DNA of 64,000 nucleotides from NCBI RefSeq assembly GCF_000422565.1, contig NZ_KE383875.1, positions 255,742 through 319,741 of the forward strand, written 5' to 3'. The stretch's first letter is position 1, and each line of letters starts with the position of its first letter. This DNA comes from Desulfovibrio aminophilus DSM 12254 (GTDB taxonomy: Bacteria; Desulfobacterota; Desulfovibrionia; Desulfovibrionales; Desulfovibrionaceae). Of the stretch, positions 8,365 to 15,648 are shown one piece after another. A program made the translations under genes and the position numbers. Below the pieces are notes generated by a model that saw only the letters and a list, made by a program, of their open reading frames with translations, did no database searches and was not told where the DNA came from.

Positions 8365-8709
8365 GTGGACAAGAAGATCCTCATCGCCCTGCGAGGGGAC
8401 GAGGTGGCCCCCCGCTTCGATCTGGCCACCGAGGCCCTCATGGTGACCCTCACGGACCAGGGCGAAATCGTGGACCGCAAGAGCCTGCTCCTGGCCCACG
8501 CCTCCGGCGACGACCTCTGCGATCTGGCCCTGGGGCGGGACGCCTCGGGCGTGGTCTGCGGGGCCATCGAAGAGGAATACTACCACTACCTGCGCTGGAA
8601 GCGCGTGGACGTGCTGGACTCGGTGGCCGGGCCCGTGGAGGACGTGCTCCGGGCCCTGGCCGACGGAACGCTGCGCGCGGGCGACGTGCTCTTTCCGCGG
8701 GAGACCTGA
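8365..8709 (+). CDS. NifX/NifB-type Fe-Mo-cofactor-binding-like protein
   Basis: 114 residues from a GTG at 8365 with TAGGAGGA overlapping the previous stop. The sequence follows the dinitrogenase iron-molybdenum cofactor biosynthesis fold: GDEVAPRFDLATEALMV at the start, a central VVCGAIEEE strand-turn and a VLDSVAGPVEDVL helix. In NifX-type proteins this domain binds cofactor precursors; in many anaerobes relatives have no link to nitrogenase. Only one cysteine pair position (C52, C64) is visible, so metal binding is uncertain. Its place inside a signalling operon, 4 bases before a histidine kinase, suggests a sensory or regulatory role, but nothing in the sequence proves it. Confidence 0.75.
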   Translation: MDKKILIALRGDEVAPRFDLATEALMVTLTDQGEIVDRKSLLLAHASGDDLCDLALGRDASGVVCGAIEEEYYHYLRWKRVDVLDSVAGPVEDVLRALADGTLRAGDVLFPRET

Positions 8710-8712
8710 CGC

Positions 8713-10431
8713 ATGCTCAAGAACATCGTCGGCCGCCACCTCCCGGACCCCGAGAACGGAAACGGCGTGGAGATCGTCTCGCCCGAGCGCTACCGCATCC
8801 TGCGCCGCAAGATCGTGGCGCTCATGGCCGTGGTCTCGATCCTGCCGCTCCTGGCCCTGGCGGCCATCAACTACTACGAGCACCAGGCCTCGCTCACCAG
8901 CGAGATACAGAACCCCTTGCGGGTGCTGGTGAACAAGTCCCGGAACTCCTTCGAAATCTTCCTGGCCGAGCGCACCTCCACCGTGAGCCTCATCGCCTCG
9001 GCCTATCCCTTCGAGGATCTGGCCAACGAGAAAGTCCTCAACCGCATCTTCCAGGTCATGCGCCGGGAGTTCGTGGGCTTCGTGGACCTGGCGCTCATCG
9101 ACTCCAAGGGCGACCTGAAGAGCTATGTGGGGCCCTACGACCTCAAGGGCCGCAACTACGCCGAGCAGGCCTGGTTCCATCAGGTGAGCATCAAGGGCAA
9201 GTACCTGAGCGACGTGTTCATGGGCTTCCGCAAGTTCCCCCACGTGGTCATCGCCGTGCAGCACACGGCCGAGGACGGCCGCTCCTGGGTTCTGCGCGCC
9301 ACCATCGACACCTCCCAGTTCGACCGGATCATCGCGGCCATGAGCCTGGAGCCCGGCGGCGACGCCTTCCTGGTCAACCGCCAGGGCGTGCTCCAGACCG
9401 ACTCCCTGCTCTACGGCAAGGTTCTGGACAAGCTGCCCTTCCCCATGCCCGCGCCGAGCTTCGAGACGAACGTGGTCAGCATGGTCACGCCCTCGGGCGA
9501 GGAGGCCTTCCTCTCCTACACCTACTTCGCCGACGCCGACTTCGCGCTCATGGCCGTGAAGCCCCGGCCCTCGGTTCTCCAGACCTGGTACTCGGTGCGC
9601 ATCGACCTGCTGGTCACCTTCCTGGCCGGGGTGGCGGCCATCTTCGTGGCCGTCTACCAGATCACCAACGTGATCATCCGGCGGATGCGCGAAAGCGACG
9701 AGCGGCGGCTGAGCGCCATCCACCAGATGGAGCACACCCAGAAGCTCTCCTCCATCGGCCGCCTGGCCGCGGGCGTGGCCCACGAGATCAACAACCCCCT
9801 GGCGATCATCAACGAGAAGGCCGGACTCATGCGCGACCTCATCGGCCTGCGCCCGGACTTCCCGGACAAGGAACGCTTCCTGGCCCAGGTCGACGCCATC
9901 ATCGCCTCGGTGAACCGGGGCCGGGGCATCACCCAGCGCATGCTCGGCTTCGCCCGACGCATGGACGTGAAGATCGAGCCCCTGGACATCAACCGTGTGC
10001 TCACCGAGACCATGGGCTTCCTGGAGCGCGAGGCCCAGTACCGCAACGTGAGCCTGGAGCGGGAGCTGGCCGAGGGCCTGCCGCCCATCCCCTCGGACCA
10101 GGGACAGATCCAGCAGGTCTTCCTGAACGTGCTCAACAACGCCCTGGCCGCCGTGCCCGACGGCGGGCTCATCAAGGTGATCACCGCCGACCTCGACGAA
10201 CGCTTCGTGGCCGTGTCCATCGAGGACAACGGCTGCGGCATGTGCGAGGAGACGGTCAAGCACATGTTCGAACCCTTCTTCACCACCAAGAAGGACAAGG
10301 GCACCGGACTCGGCATGTCCATCACCTACGGCATCGTCAAACGCCTCGGCGGCGAGATCCAGGTGCGAAGCAGGCAGGGCGAGGGAACAACCATCACCAT
10401 CCTGCTGCCCAAGAAGCAGGCGGAGGGCTAG
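8713..10431 (+). CDS. Membrane histidine kinase with periplasmic double-Cache sensor
   Basis: 572 residues. A first membrane helix (about 35-55) is followed by a periplasmic dCache-type domain (about 60-295) containing [12 protein letters not shown], a second helix (about 297-320), a DHp domain with phospho-accepting H357 in AHEINNPLAI, and a full HATPase domain (FLNVLNNALAAV, DNGCGM, GTGLGMSITYG). There is no HAMP signature I can defend. The Cache domain is closely similar to that of the kinase at 52311, so the two are paralogues. It sits 4 bases after the NifX-like gene and 4 bases before a receiver gene, so tight co-translation is likely. Confidence 0.93.
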   Translation: MLKNIVGRHLPDPENGNGVEIVSPERYRILRRKIVALMAVVSILPLLALAAINYYEHQASLTSEIQNPLRVLVNKSRNSFEIFLAERTSTVSLIASAYPFEDLANEKVLNRIFQVMRREFVGFVDLALIDSKGDLKSYVGPYDLKGRNYAEQAWFHQVSIKGKYLSDVFMGFRKFPHVVIAVQHTAEDGRSWVLRATIDTSQFDRIIAAMSLEPGGDAFLVNRQGVLQTDSLLYGKVLDKLPFPMPAPSFETNVVSMVTPSGEEAFLSYTYFADADFALMAVKPRPSVLQTWYSVRIDLLVTFLAGVAAIFVAVYQITNVIIRRMRESDERRLSAIHQMEHTQKLSSIGRLAAGVAHEINNPLAIINEKAGLMRDLIGLRPDFPDKERFLAQVDAIIASVNRGRGITQRMLGFARRMDVKIEPLDINRVLTETMGFLEREAQYRNVSLERELAEGLPPIPSDQGQIQQVFLNVLNNALAAVPDGGLIKVITADLDERFVAVSIEDNGCGMCEETVKHMFEPFFTTKKDKGTGLGMSITYGIVKRLGGEIQVRSRQGEGTTITILLPKKQAEG

Positions 10432-10434
10432 ATC

Positions 10435-10818
10435 ATGGACGTCAAGGACTGGAAGATTCTCCTGGTGGACGACGAGGTGGAGTTCGTCTCCACCCTGGCC
10501 GAACGCCTGGAGCTGCGCGGCATGTCGCCCCGCCTGGCCCACGACGGCGAATCCGCGCTCAAGGCCGTGGCCCAGGACCCGCCCCAGGTCATGGTCCTGG
10601 ACGTGATGATGCCGGGCATGAAGGGCCTGGACGTGCTCCGGCGGGTCAAGGAAAGCCATCCGGGGGTGCAGGTCATCCTGCTCACCGGCCAGGGCAAGAC
10701 CCGCGACGGCATCGAGGGCATGAAACTGGGCGCATTCTTCTACATGATGAAACCCCTGGATCTCGACGAACTCATCGCCAAGCTGGGCGAGGCCGTCGCG
10801 GCCGGAGGCGGGGCCTAG
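10435..10818 (+). CDS. Stand-alone response-regulator receiver
   Basis: 127 residues, a single receiver domain with no output. Acidic pocket VDDE (11-14), phosphoacceptor D56 in MVLDVMMPGM, conserved threonine in LLTGQG and lysine in MMKPLDLDEL. Lies directly between the Cache kinase and the pseudo-kinase, so it is the likely first phospho-receiver of the relay. CheY-like proteins of this size act by protein contact or by passing phosphate on. Confidence 0.9.
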   Translation: MDVKDWKILLVDDEVEFVSTLAERLELRGMSPRLAHDGESALKAVAQDPPQVMVLDVMMPGMKGLDVLRRVKESHPGVQVILLTGQGKTRDGIEGMKLGAFFYMMKPLDLDELIAKLGEAVAAGGGA

Positions 10819-10833
10819 CCCCGGGAGCCGACC

Positions 10834-11463
10834 ATGCGCGAAGCGCGCTTCATGGGCACGGTCACGGCCATGGCCATGCACGACATGCAGAACGTGCTGG
10901 CCATCATCCGCGAGTCGGCGGGCCTCGTCGGCGACCTTCTCGAAATCAACAAAAGCACGCCCTTCAAGCACCGCGACGCCCTGGAGCGGGCCGTGGGGCA
11001 CATCACCCGCCATGTGGAGCGCGGCAAGGGCATCCTGGAGGCCATGGGCCGCCTGGCCCACGCCCCGGACGACAACCAGCTCGACCACTCCGATCTGGCG
11101 GCCTGCTGCCGGGCCGTGGTCCAGCTCACCGAACGCCTGGCGCACATGAAGAACGCCGAGGTCCGCCTCGCCGGACCGGACCGGGGCATCCCCGTGGGGG
11201 TCGGCACCCTGCCGGCCATGACGGCCCTCTTCCTGGGCCTCTCCCACATCTTCGGCCTGCCCGGCCCGGACGGCCGGGTGGTGAACGTCGTGGCCTTGGC
11301 CCGCGACGGCGCGGCCGTGGCCCGTCTCTGCCTGGACGGGCTGGCCCTGGAGCCCGGGGCCGTGGCCGGATTGGACGAGGCCCTGCGCGGCACCGGCGCG
11401 CGGCCGGCCGCCGCCGAGGGCTGCCTGGAGCTGTCTTTCCCCCTCGCCGGGCCGAGGGACTAG
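10834..11463 (+). CDS. ChpT/Spo0B-like histidine phosphotransfer pseudo-kinase (putative)
   Basis: 209 residues. Residues 5-85 look like a DHp two-helix domain with a candidate phosphohistidine H16 in MAMHDMQNVLAII, in the position of HExxNP in true kinases. The remaining 120 residues are about the length of a HATPase domain and end in LELSFPLAG, like the last strand of that fold, but the N box, DxGxG and GTGLGL motifs needed to bind ATP are absent. That architecture is known in Spo0B and in ChpT, which shuttle phosphate between receivers. Here it is flanked on both sides by receiver genes. Assignment is inference from architecture; it could also be a decayed kinase. Confidence 0.6.
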   Translation: MREARFMGTVTAMAMHDMQNVLAIIRESAGLVGDLLEINKSTPFKHRDALERAVGHITRHVERGKGILEAMGRLAHAPDDNQLDHSDLAACCRAVVQLTERLAHMKNAEVRLAGPDRGIPVGVGTLPAMTALFLGLSHIFGLPGPDGRVVNVVALARDGAAVARLCLDGLALEPGAVAGLDEALRGTGARPAAAEGCLELSFPLAGPRD

Positions 11464-11473
11464 GAGGCGCGCC

Positions 11474-11866
11474 ATGTCCGAGATCAAGCTCCTGCTGGTG
11501 GACGACGAGGAAGGCTTCGTGACCACCTTGGCCGAGCGCCTCGGGCTGCGGGGCATCGAGCCCCGCGTGGCCCTGAACGGCGCGCGGGCCCTGGAGCTGA
11601 TCGAGGAGGATGAACCCGGGGTCATGGTCCTGGACCTGCGCATGCCGGGCATGAGCGGCACGGAGGTGCTGCGCGAGGTGAAGTCCCGCTGGCCCGCCAT
11701 CCGGGTCATCATGCTCACCGGGCACGGCTCCGACGCCGAACGCGAGACCTGCATGGGCCTGGGCGCGGCGGCCTACCACAAGAAACCCCTGGACATCGAG
11801 GAACTGCTGGGCAGCATCCGGGCCGTCTCCCGGACGCCGGGACGCGGGGGACGGGGCGGCGCATGA
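11474..11866 (+). CDS. Stand-alone response-regulator receiver
   Basis: 130 residues, receiver only. VDDEEGFVTTLAERL at the start, phosphoacceptor D54 in VLDLRMPGM, conserved threonine in MLTGHG and lysine in YHKKPLDIEEL; the last 12 residues are a Gly/Arg tail. Ribosome site TAGGAGG precedes the ATG. It overlaps the next gene by four bases (ATGA). It resembles the receiver at 10435 closely, suggesting duplication within the operon. Confidence 0.9.
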   Translation: MSEIKLLLVDDEEGFVTTLAERLGLRGIEPRVALNGARALELIEEDEPGVMVLDLRMPGMSGTEVLREVKSRWPAIRVIMLTGHGSDAERETCMGLGAAAYHKKPLDIEELLGSIRAVSRTPGRGGRGGA

Positions 11867-12972
11867 ACTCCGTGCTGCTGGTGGACGACGAACGGGACTT
11901 CACGGACACCCTGGCCGAGCGGCTCAGGGCCCGGGGATTCGCCGTGCGCACGGCCTATCGCGGCGAGGAGGCCCTGGAGGCCCTCCGCCGGGCCGATTCC
12001 GAGGTCGTTGTCCTGGACCTGGGCCTGCCCGGCATGGACGGCTTCGAGGTGCTGCGCGCGGCTCACGCGCTCCGGCCCCAGACCGAATTCGTCCTGCTCA
12101 CCGCCGACAACAGCCTGGACACGGCCGTCACCGGCATGAAGCTCGGGGCCAGGGACTACCTGGTCAAGCCCGCCGGGACCGCCGCCGTGGCGCGGGCCAT
12201 CGAGGACGCCGCCGACCGCCGCCGCCACCGCCAGGCCCGCCTGCGCATGACCGAGACGGCCAAGCTGGCCGCGCTGGGCGAGTTGGCCAAGGGAGTGGCC
12301 CACGAGATCAACAACCCGCTGAACATCATGATCAACGAGGCGGGCTGGATCGAGGATCTGCTGGAGGACAAGGAGTTCGCGGACAGCCCCCAGAAACCGG
12401 AGATGCTCCGGGCCGTGGCGCGCATCCACGCCCAGGCCGAGCGCTGCAAGGCCATCACCTCCAAGCTGCTGACCCTGCGCCGGGCGCCGGACGCCCCCGG
12501 GGCGGCCACCTCGCCGGAGTTCCTGACGGAGGTGCTCCGCCGCCGCGAGGAACGGGCCCGGGAGTTGAACGTGCGGCTGGAGACGGACATCCCGGAAGGC
12601 TTTCCGGCCCTGCCCCACCCCCCGGCGGACCTGGAGATGATCCTCTCCAATCTGGCGGACAACGCCCTGGACGCCATGAGCGGGACCGGCGGCGTCCTGC
12701 GCCTGGGCCTGGCCCTGGAAGACGGCGAGGCGGTCATGCGAGTCGCGGACACCGGGCCCGGCGTGGAGCCCGCGCTCCAGCAACGGATTTTCGAGCCCTT
12801 TTTCTCGACCAAGGAGGTCGGCAAGGGCACGGGCCTGGGCCTGGCCATATGCTGGAGCCTGGTGGAGGCCCTGGGCGGACGCATCACCATCTACAGTGAA
12901 AAGGGGCGGGGGGCGCGCTTCAGCGTGCGCCTGCCCATGACGGAACGGAAGACTGAAGGCACCAACGACTGA
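11863..12972 (+). CDS. Receiver-histidine kinase fusion (cytoplasmic hybrid kinase)
   Basis: 369 residues with no membrane segment. Residues 1-120 are a receiver (VDDERDF, phosphoacceptor D52 in VLDLGLPGMDG, KPAG with the conserved lysine). Residues 130-365 are a kinase core with H147 in AHEINNPLNIMI and complete ATP-binding boxes ([26 protein letters not shown]). The receiver precedes the kinase, so its phosphorylation probably tunes kinase activity rather than receiving phosphate from it. Start overlaps the preceding receiver by ATGA. The signal must come from another protein of the operon because no sensor domain is present. Confidence 0.92.
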   Translation: MNSVLLVDDERDFTDTLAERLRARGFAVRTAYRGEEALEALRRADSEVVVLDLGLPGMDGFEVLRAAHALRPQTEFVLLTADNSLDTAVTGMKLGARDYLVKPAGTAAVARAIEDAADRRRHRQARLRMTETAKLAALGELAKGVAHEINNPLNIMINEAGWIEDLLEDKEFADSPQKPEMLRAVARIHAQAERCKAITSKLLTLRRAPDAPGAATSPEFLTEVLRRREERARELNVRLETDIPEGFPALPHPPADLEMILSNLADNALDAMSGTGGVLRLGLALEDGEAVMRVADTGPGVEPALQQRIFEPFFSTKEVGKGTGLGLAICWSLVEALGGRITIYSEKGRGARFSVRLPMTERKTEGTND

Positions 12973-12974
12973 TC

Positions 12975-12994
12975 CCGCCGGCCTCTGCCGGCGG
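12975..12994 (+). other. Intra-operon 8-bp GC hairpin
   Basis: CCGCCGGC-CTCT-GCCGGCGG begins two bases after the stop of the receiver-kinase gene and lies 20 bases before the ATG of the last receiver. There is no T-run after it, so it is more likely an mRNA-stability or attenuating element than a full terminator. Confidence 0.4.
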
Positions 12995-13014
12995 TTCCCA
13001 AGAAGGAGGGACGG

Positions 13015-13434
13015 ATGGACAAGATGAAGCTCTTGATCGTGGACGACGAGAAGGATCTCTGCCGGATCCTCTCCGATCGCCTGCACATCCTCTACGGCGT
13101 CAGCCCGGATGTGGCCCACTCCGGCGACGCCGCCCTGAAGATGATCAAGAAGACGCCCTACGACGTGGTCATCCTGGACATCGACATGCCCGGCATGGAC
13201 GGCATGGAGACGCTCAAACAGATCAAGGCCGTGAGCGCCAAGATCCAGGTGGTCATGTTCACGGGCCACGGCACGGACGAGACCCGGCGCATGGCCGAGG
13301 TTCTCGGCGCGTTCAGCTACGTGGACAAGATCGACGGTCTGCCCAAGCTGGCGCCGATGGTCGAGGGCGCCTACCGGCTGCGCAAGATGCTTGAGGACAC
13401 TTACGCCGACGCGGCGCTCAACGAGTATTCCTGA
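13015..13434 (+). CDS. Stand-alone response-regulator receiver, last gene of the TSUP signalling run
   Basis: 139 residues with an ideal ribosome site (GAAGGAGGG). Receiver core: VDDEKDL (9-15), phosphoacceptor D55 in VILDIDMPGMDG, threonine in MFTGHG. The usual Lys-Pro pair is replaced by DKID, so the lysine may be kept but the following proline is lost. A 20-residue C-terminal extension (RKMLEDTYADAALNEYS) has no known fold. It follows a hairpin, so expression may differ from the genes before it. Output is presumably by protein contact. Confidence 0.88.
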   Translation: MDKMKLLIVDDEKDLCRILSDRLHILYGVSPDVAHSGDAALKMIKKTPYDVVILDIDMPGMDGMETLKQIKAVSAKIQVVMFTGHGTDETRRMAEVLGAFSYVDKIDGLPKLAPMVEGAYRLRKMLEDTYADAALNEYS

Positions 13435-13457
13435 TTATTCGCCTTCCCTGATGACCG

Positions 13458-13489
13458 CCGGGGCGGCCGAACCCGTTCGGCCGCTCCGG
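13458..13489 (+). terminator. Strong GC hairpin ending the signalling operon
   Basis: A 15-bp stem (13458-13472 with 13475-13489, one G-T pair) and a two-base loop lie 23 bases after the last stop. No T-tract follows, so it may need Rho or act as a 3'-stabiliser. It separates this operon from the next gene at 13549. Confidence 0.6.
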
Positions 13490-13548
13490 AAGCGGTCCCC
13501 CACGCTCCCCCCTGGACGACTGCCGGGGCCTTGTGAGACAGTGCGGCC

Positions 13549-15051
13549 ATGCTGGAGGTCGCGGTCTTTCTCTGCGGAGCCGTGGTCATGGTCATCGAAC
13601 TGGCCGGTTCGCGCATCCTGGCCCCCGCCCTGGGGACCTCCCTGGTGGTCTGGACCAGCCTCATCGGCGTCATCCTCGCCGCCCTGAGCCTGGGAGCCTG
13701 GTGGGGCGGGCGGCTGGCCGACCGGCGGCCCGAGCCACGACGCCTCTCCCGGATCATCCTCCTGGCGGCCTTCTGCACCGCCGCCGTGGCCCTGACCAAG
13801 GGCTTCGTGCTCGACTTCCTCCAGGCCGGGAACGGTCTGCATCTGGCGGCCGTGGCCGCCGTGCTGGCCCTCTTCGCGCCCCCGGCCCTGCTGCTGGGCA
13901 TGGTCGCCCCCTTCGCGGTGCGCCTGCGGCTGCTCGACCCGAGCCGGAGCGGCCGCACTGCGGGCGACCTCTACGCCCTGTCCACCCTGGGCAGCATCGC
14001 CGGAACCTTCCTGGCCGGATTCGTGCTCATCGCCTGGGTCGGCAGCACGAACATCATCCTGCTCATGGCCGCCGTGCTGGCCCTGGCCGCCACCTGCGTC
14101 CATCCGCCGTCCTGGAAACCCGGACTGGCCTCCCTGGGCCTCTTCCTGGCCCTGCTCCTGCTGGCTCGCGCGGCCGACGCCCGGCTGGCCCGGGGCGGCT
14201 TCCTGGACACGGACACGCCCTACGGCCGGGTCATCGTCTGCCTAGCCAAGGAAGAGGGCACGGACCGGCTCATGCGGGCCATGATCACCGGCCCCGGCGC
14301 GCGCCAGTCGGCCATGTACCTGGACGATCCCCAGGCCCTGGCCCTGCCCTACACCCGCTTCTACCGTCTGACCGGGCACTTCGTCCCGGACATGCGCGAG
14401 ATGCTCGTGCTCGGCGGCGGGGGGTACTCCTTCCCAAAGTTCGCCCTGGCGGCCCACCCTGAGCTGCGTCTGGACGTGGTGGAGCTGGACCCCGGGGTCA
14501 CGGCCCTGGCCCGGGAGCACTTCGGCCTGCGCGACGACCCGCGCCTGCGCGTGCTGGAGGAGGACGCCCGGACCTTCCTCAACCGCAACGGCAAGCGCTA
14601 CGACGCCATCCTCTGCGACGTCTTCAACACCGACCACGCCGTGCCCTTCCACCTGACCACCGTGGAGACGGTCCGCCGCCTGCGCGCCTCGCTCACGGAC
14701 AACGGCGTGGTGCTGGTGAATCTGCTCTCCTCCATGTCCGGCGACCGGGGCCGTCTCTACCGGGCGCTCTTCGCCACCTACGCGGCGGTCTTCCCCCGCG
14801 TGCGGGCCTACGCCGTGGAAAACCCGGCCGCCCCCGGACTGTGGCAGAACGTGATCCTGGCGGCCTTCTCCAACCCGGAGGCCGCCGACCGGCCCTCGGC
14901 GGACCCGGAGCTGGCGGCCATGCTGGCGGCCCGCGTCCCGGACCCGGAAACGGATCTGCCCGTGCTCACCGACTCCTACGCGCCCGTGGATCGCTACGCC
15001 GGACGGCCGCCGCGCCTGTCGGGATTTGACAGCCCGGCTCCGGGGAATTAG
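13549..15051 (+). CDS. Membrane protein fused to a spermidine-synthase-like methyltransferase fold
   Basis: 500 residues. Residues 1-215 hold about seven membrane helices with the motif LAGSRILAPALGTS at the start, typical of the fused MFS/spermidine-synthase family. Residues 270-480 form a Rossmann domain: LVLGGGGYSFPKF, then DVVELDPGVTALAREHF, then EDARTFL and YDAILCDVFN. Those are spermidine-synthase-like positions, but substrate residues cannot be confirmed, so aminopropyl transfer is not proven. No strong ribosome site precedes the ATG. Flanked by the signalling-operon terminator and by a small unrelated gene. Confidence 0.85.
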   Translation: MLEVAVFLCGAVVMVIELAGSRILAPALGTSLVVWTSLIGVILAALSLGAWWGGRLADRRPEPRRLSRIILLAAFCTAAVALTKGFVLDFLQAGNGLHLAAVAAVLALFAPPALLLGMVAPFAVRLRLLDPSRSGRTAGDLYALSTLGSIAGTFLAGFVLIAWVGSTNIILLMAAVLALAATCVHPPSWKPGLASLGLFLALLLLARAADARLARGGFLDTDTPYGRVIVCLAKEEGTDRLMRAMITGPGARQSAMYLDDPQALALPYTRFYRLTGHFVPDMREMLVLGGGGYSFPKFALAAHPELRLDVVELDPGVTALAREHFGLRDDPRLRVLEEDARTFLNRNGKRYDAILCDVFNTDHAVPFHLTTVETVRRLRASLTDNGVVLVNLLSSMSGDRGRLYRALFATYAAVFPRVRAYAVENPAAPGLWQNVILAAFSNPEAADRPSADPELAAMLAARVPDPETDLPVLTDSYAPVDRYAGRPPRLSGFDSPAPGN

Positions 15052-15100
15052 GGAACATCGGCGCGGCCACCGGCCGCCAGTCCCCACAAAAGGAGCGCGC

Positions 15101-15385
15101 ATGGCCTCGACCGTCGACGAATTGACCGTGAATTATGAGGAAAACGGCGTCCTGCTCGTCAAGGAGCTGGACAAGGCCATCCTGTCCAAGGGCACCTGGG
15201 CGACCCTGCTCTTCCGCTACCAGGAGATGACCCGGGGCACCGGCGAATACGGCCCGGAGAAGTACGGCATCCGGCGCTACCAGAAGCGCAACGGCGAATA
15301 CCGCCAGCAGTCCAAGTTCACCATCTCCAGCCCCGACCAGGCCCGCAAGATCATCGAGATCCTCCAGGGCTGGATCGGGGACTAG
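15101..15385 (+). CDS. Small protein of unknown function, weakly PC4/YdbC-like
   Basis: 94 residues, AAAGGAG before the ATG. Charged, no membrane segment. The C-terminal half (KYGIRRYQKRNGEYRQQSK, then an ARKIIEIL helix) has the strand-turn-strand-helix pattern of the PC4/p15 transcriptional coactivator fold, which binds single-stranded DNA; this is only a weak visual resemblance. Its stop TAG (15383-15385) overlaps the stop of the convergent gene in a single CTAG tetranucleotide. Confidence 0.6.
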   Translation: MASTVDELTVNYEENGVLLVKELDKAILSKGTWATLLFRYQEMTRGTGEYGPEKYGIRRYQKRNGEYRQQSKFTISSPDQARKIIEILQGWIGD

Positions 15386-15648
15386 CCCTTCCCGGGGTCG
15401 AGCACCGTCTCCACCCCGGTCTCGGCCCGGACCCGCGCCAGGAAGGCCCGCACCTCGCCGTCCTGGTCCGGGCTGAAATTCAGCTGCAGAATCCCCTTCC
15501 GCCTGTCGGCCACGCTGAACAGCGCCAGATTGTCGTGGGCCTCCAGCAGGAACCGAAACAAGGCGATCCGGCTGGGCTCCAGGCGCACGTAGAGCCGCGA
15601 CGACCACTTCGGCGGCGGTCCGGCGATTTTCCGGCGACCGCGCCTCAT
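15382..15648 (-). CDS. Small DUF4911-like protein
   Basis: 88 residues, basic N-terminus, then strand-helix-strand pattern (RLYVRLEPSRIALFRFLLEAHDN and a GILQLNFSPDQDGEVRAFL stretch) that resembles the DUF4911 family; function unknown. Its ATG overlaps the stop of the glycosyltransferase upstream by ATGA, so the two are translationally coupled. It ends tail-to-tail with the 94-residue gene. Confidence 0.65.
   Translation of the reverse strand: MRRGRRKIAGPPPKWSSRLYVRLEPSRIALFRFLLEAHDNLALFSVADRRKGILQLNFSPDQDGEVRAFLARVRAETGVETVLDPGKG

Noticed and set aside
7702-11754. A 1350-codon open frame on the minus strand across the kinase-receiver operon
   Set aside because: It is antisense to five well-supported genes, its translation is rich in His/Gly/Ala/Gln as expected for a shadow frame in GC-rich DNA, and it has no domain motif or ribosome site.
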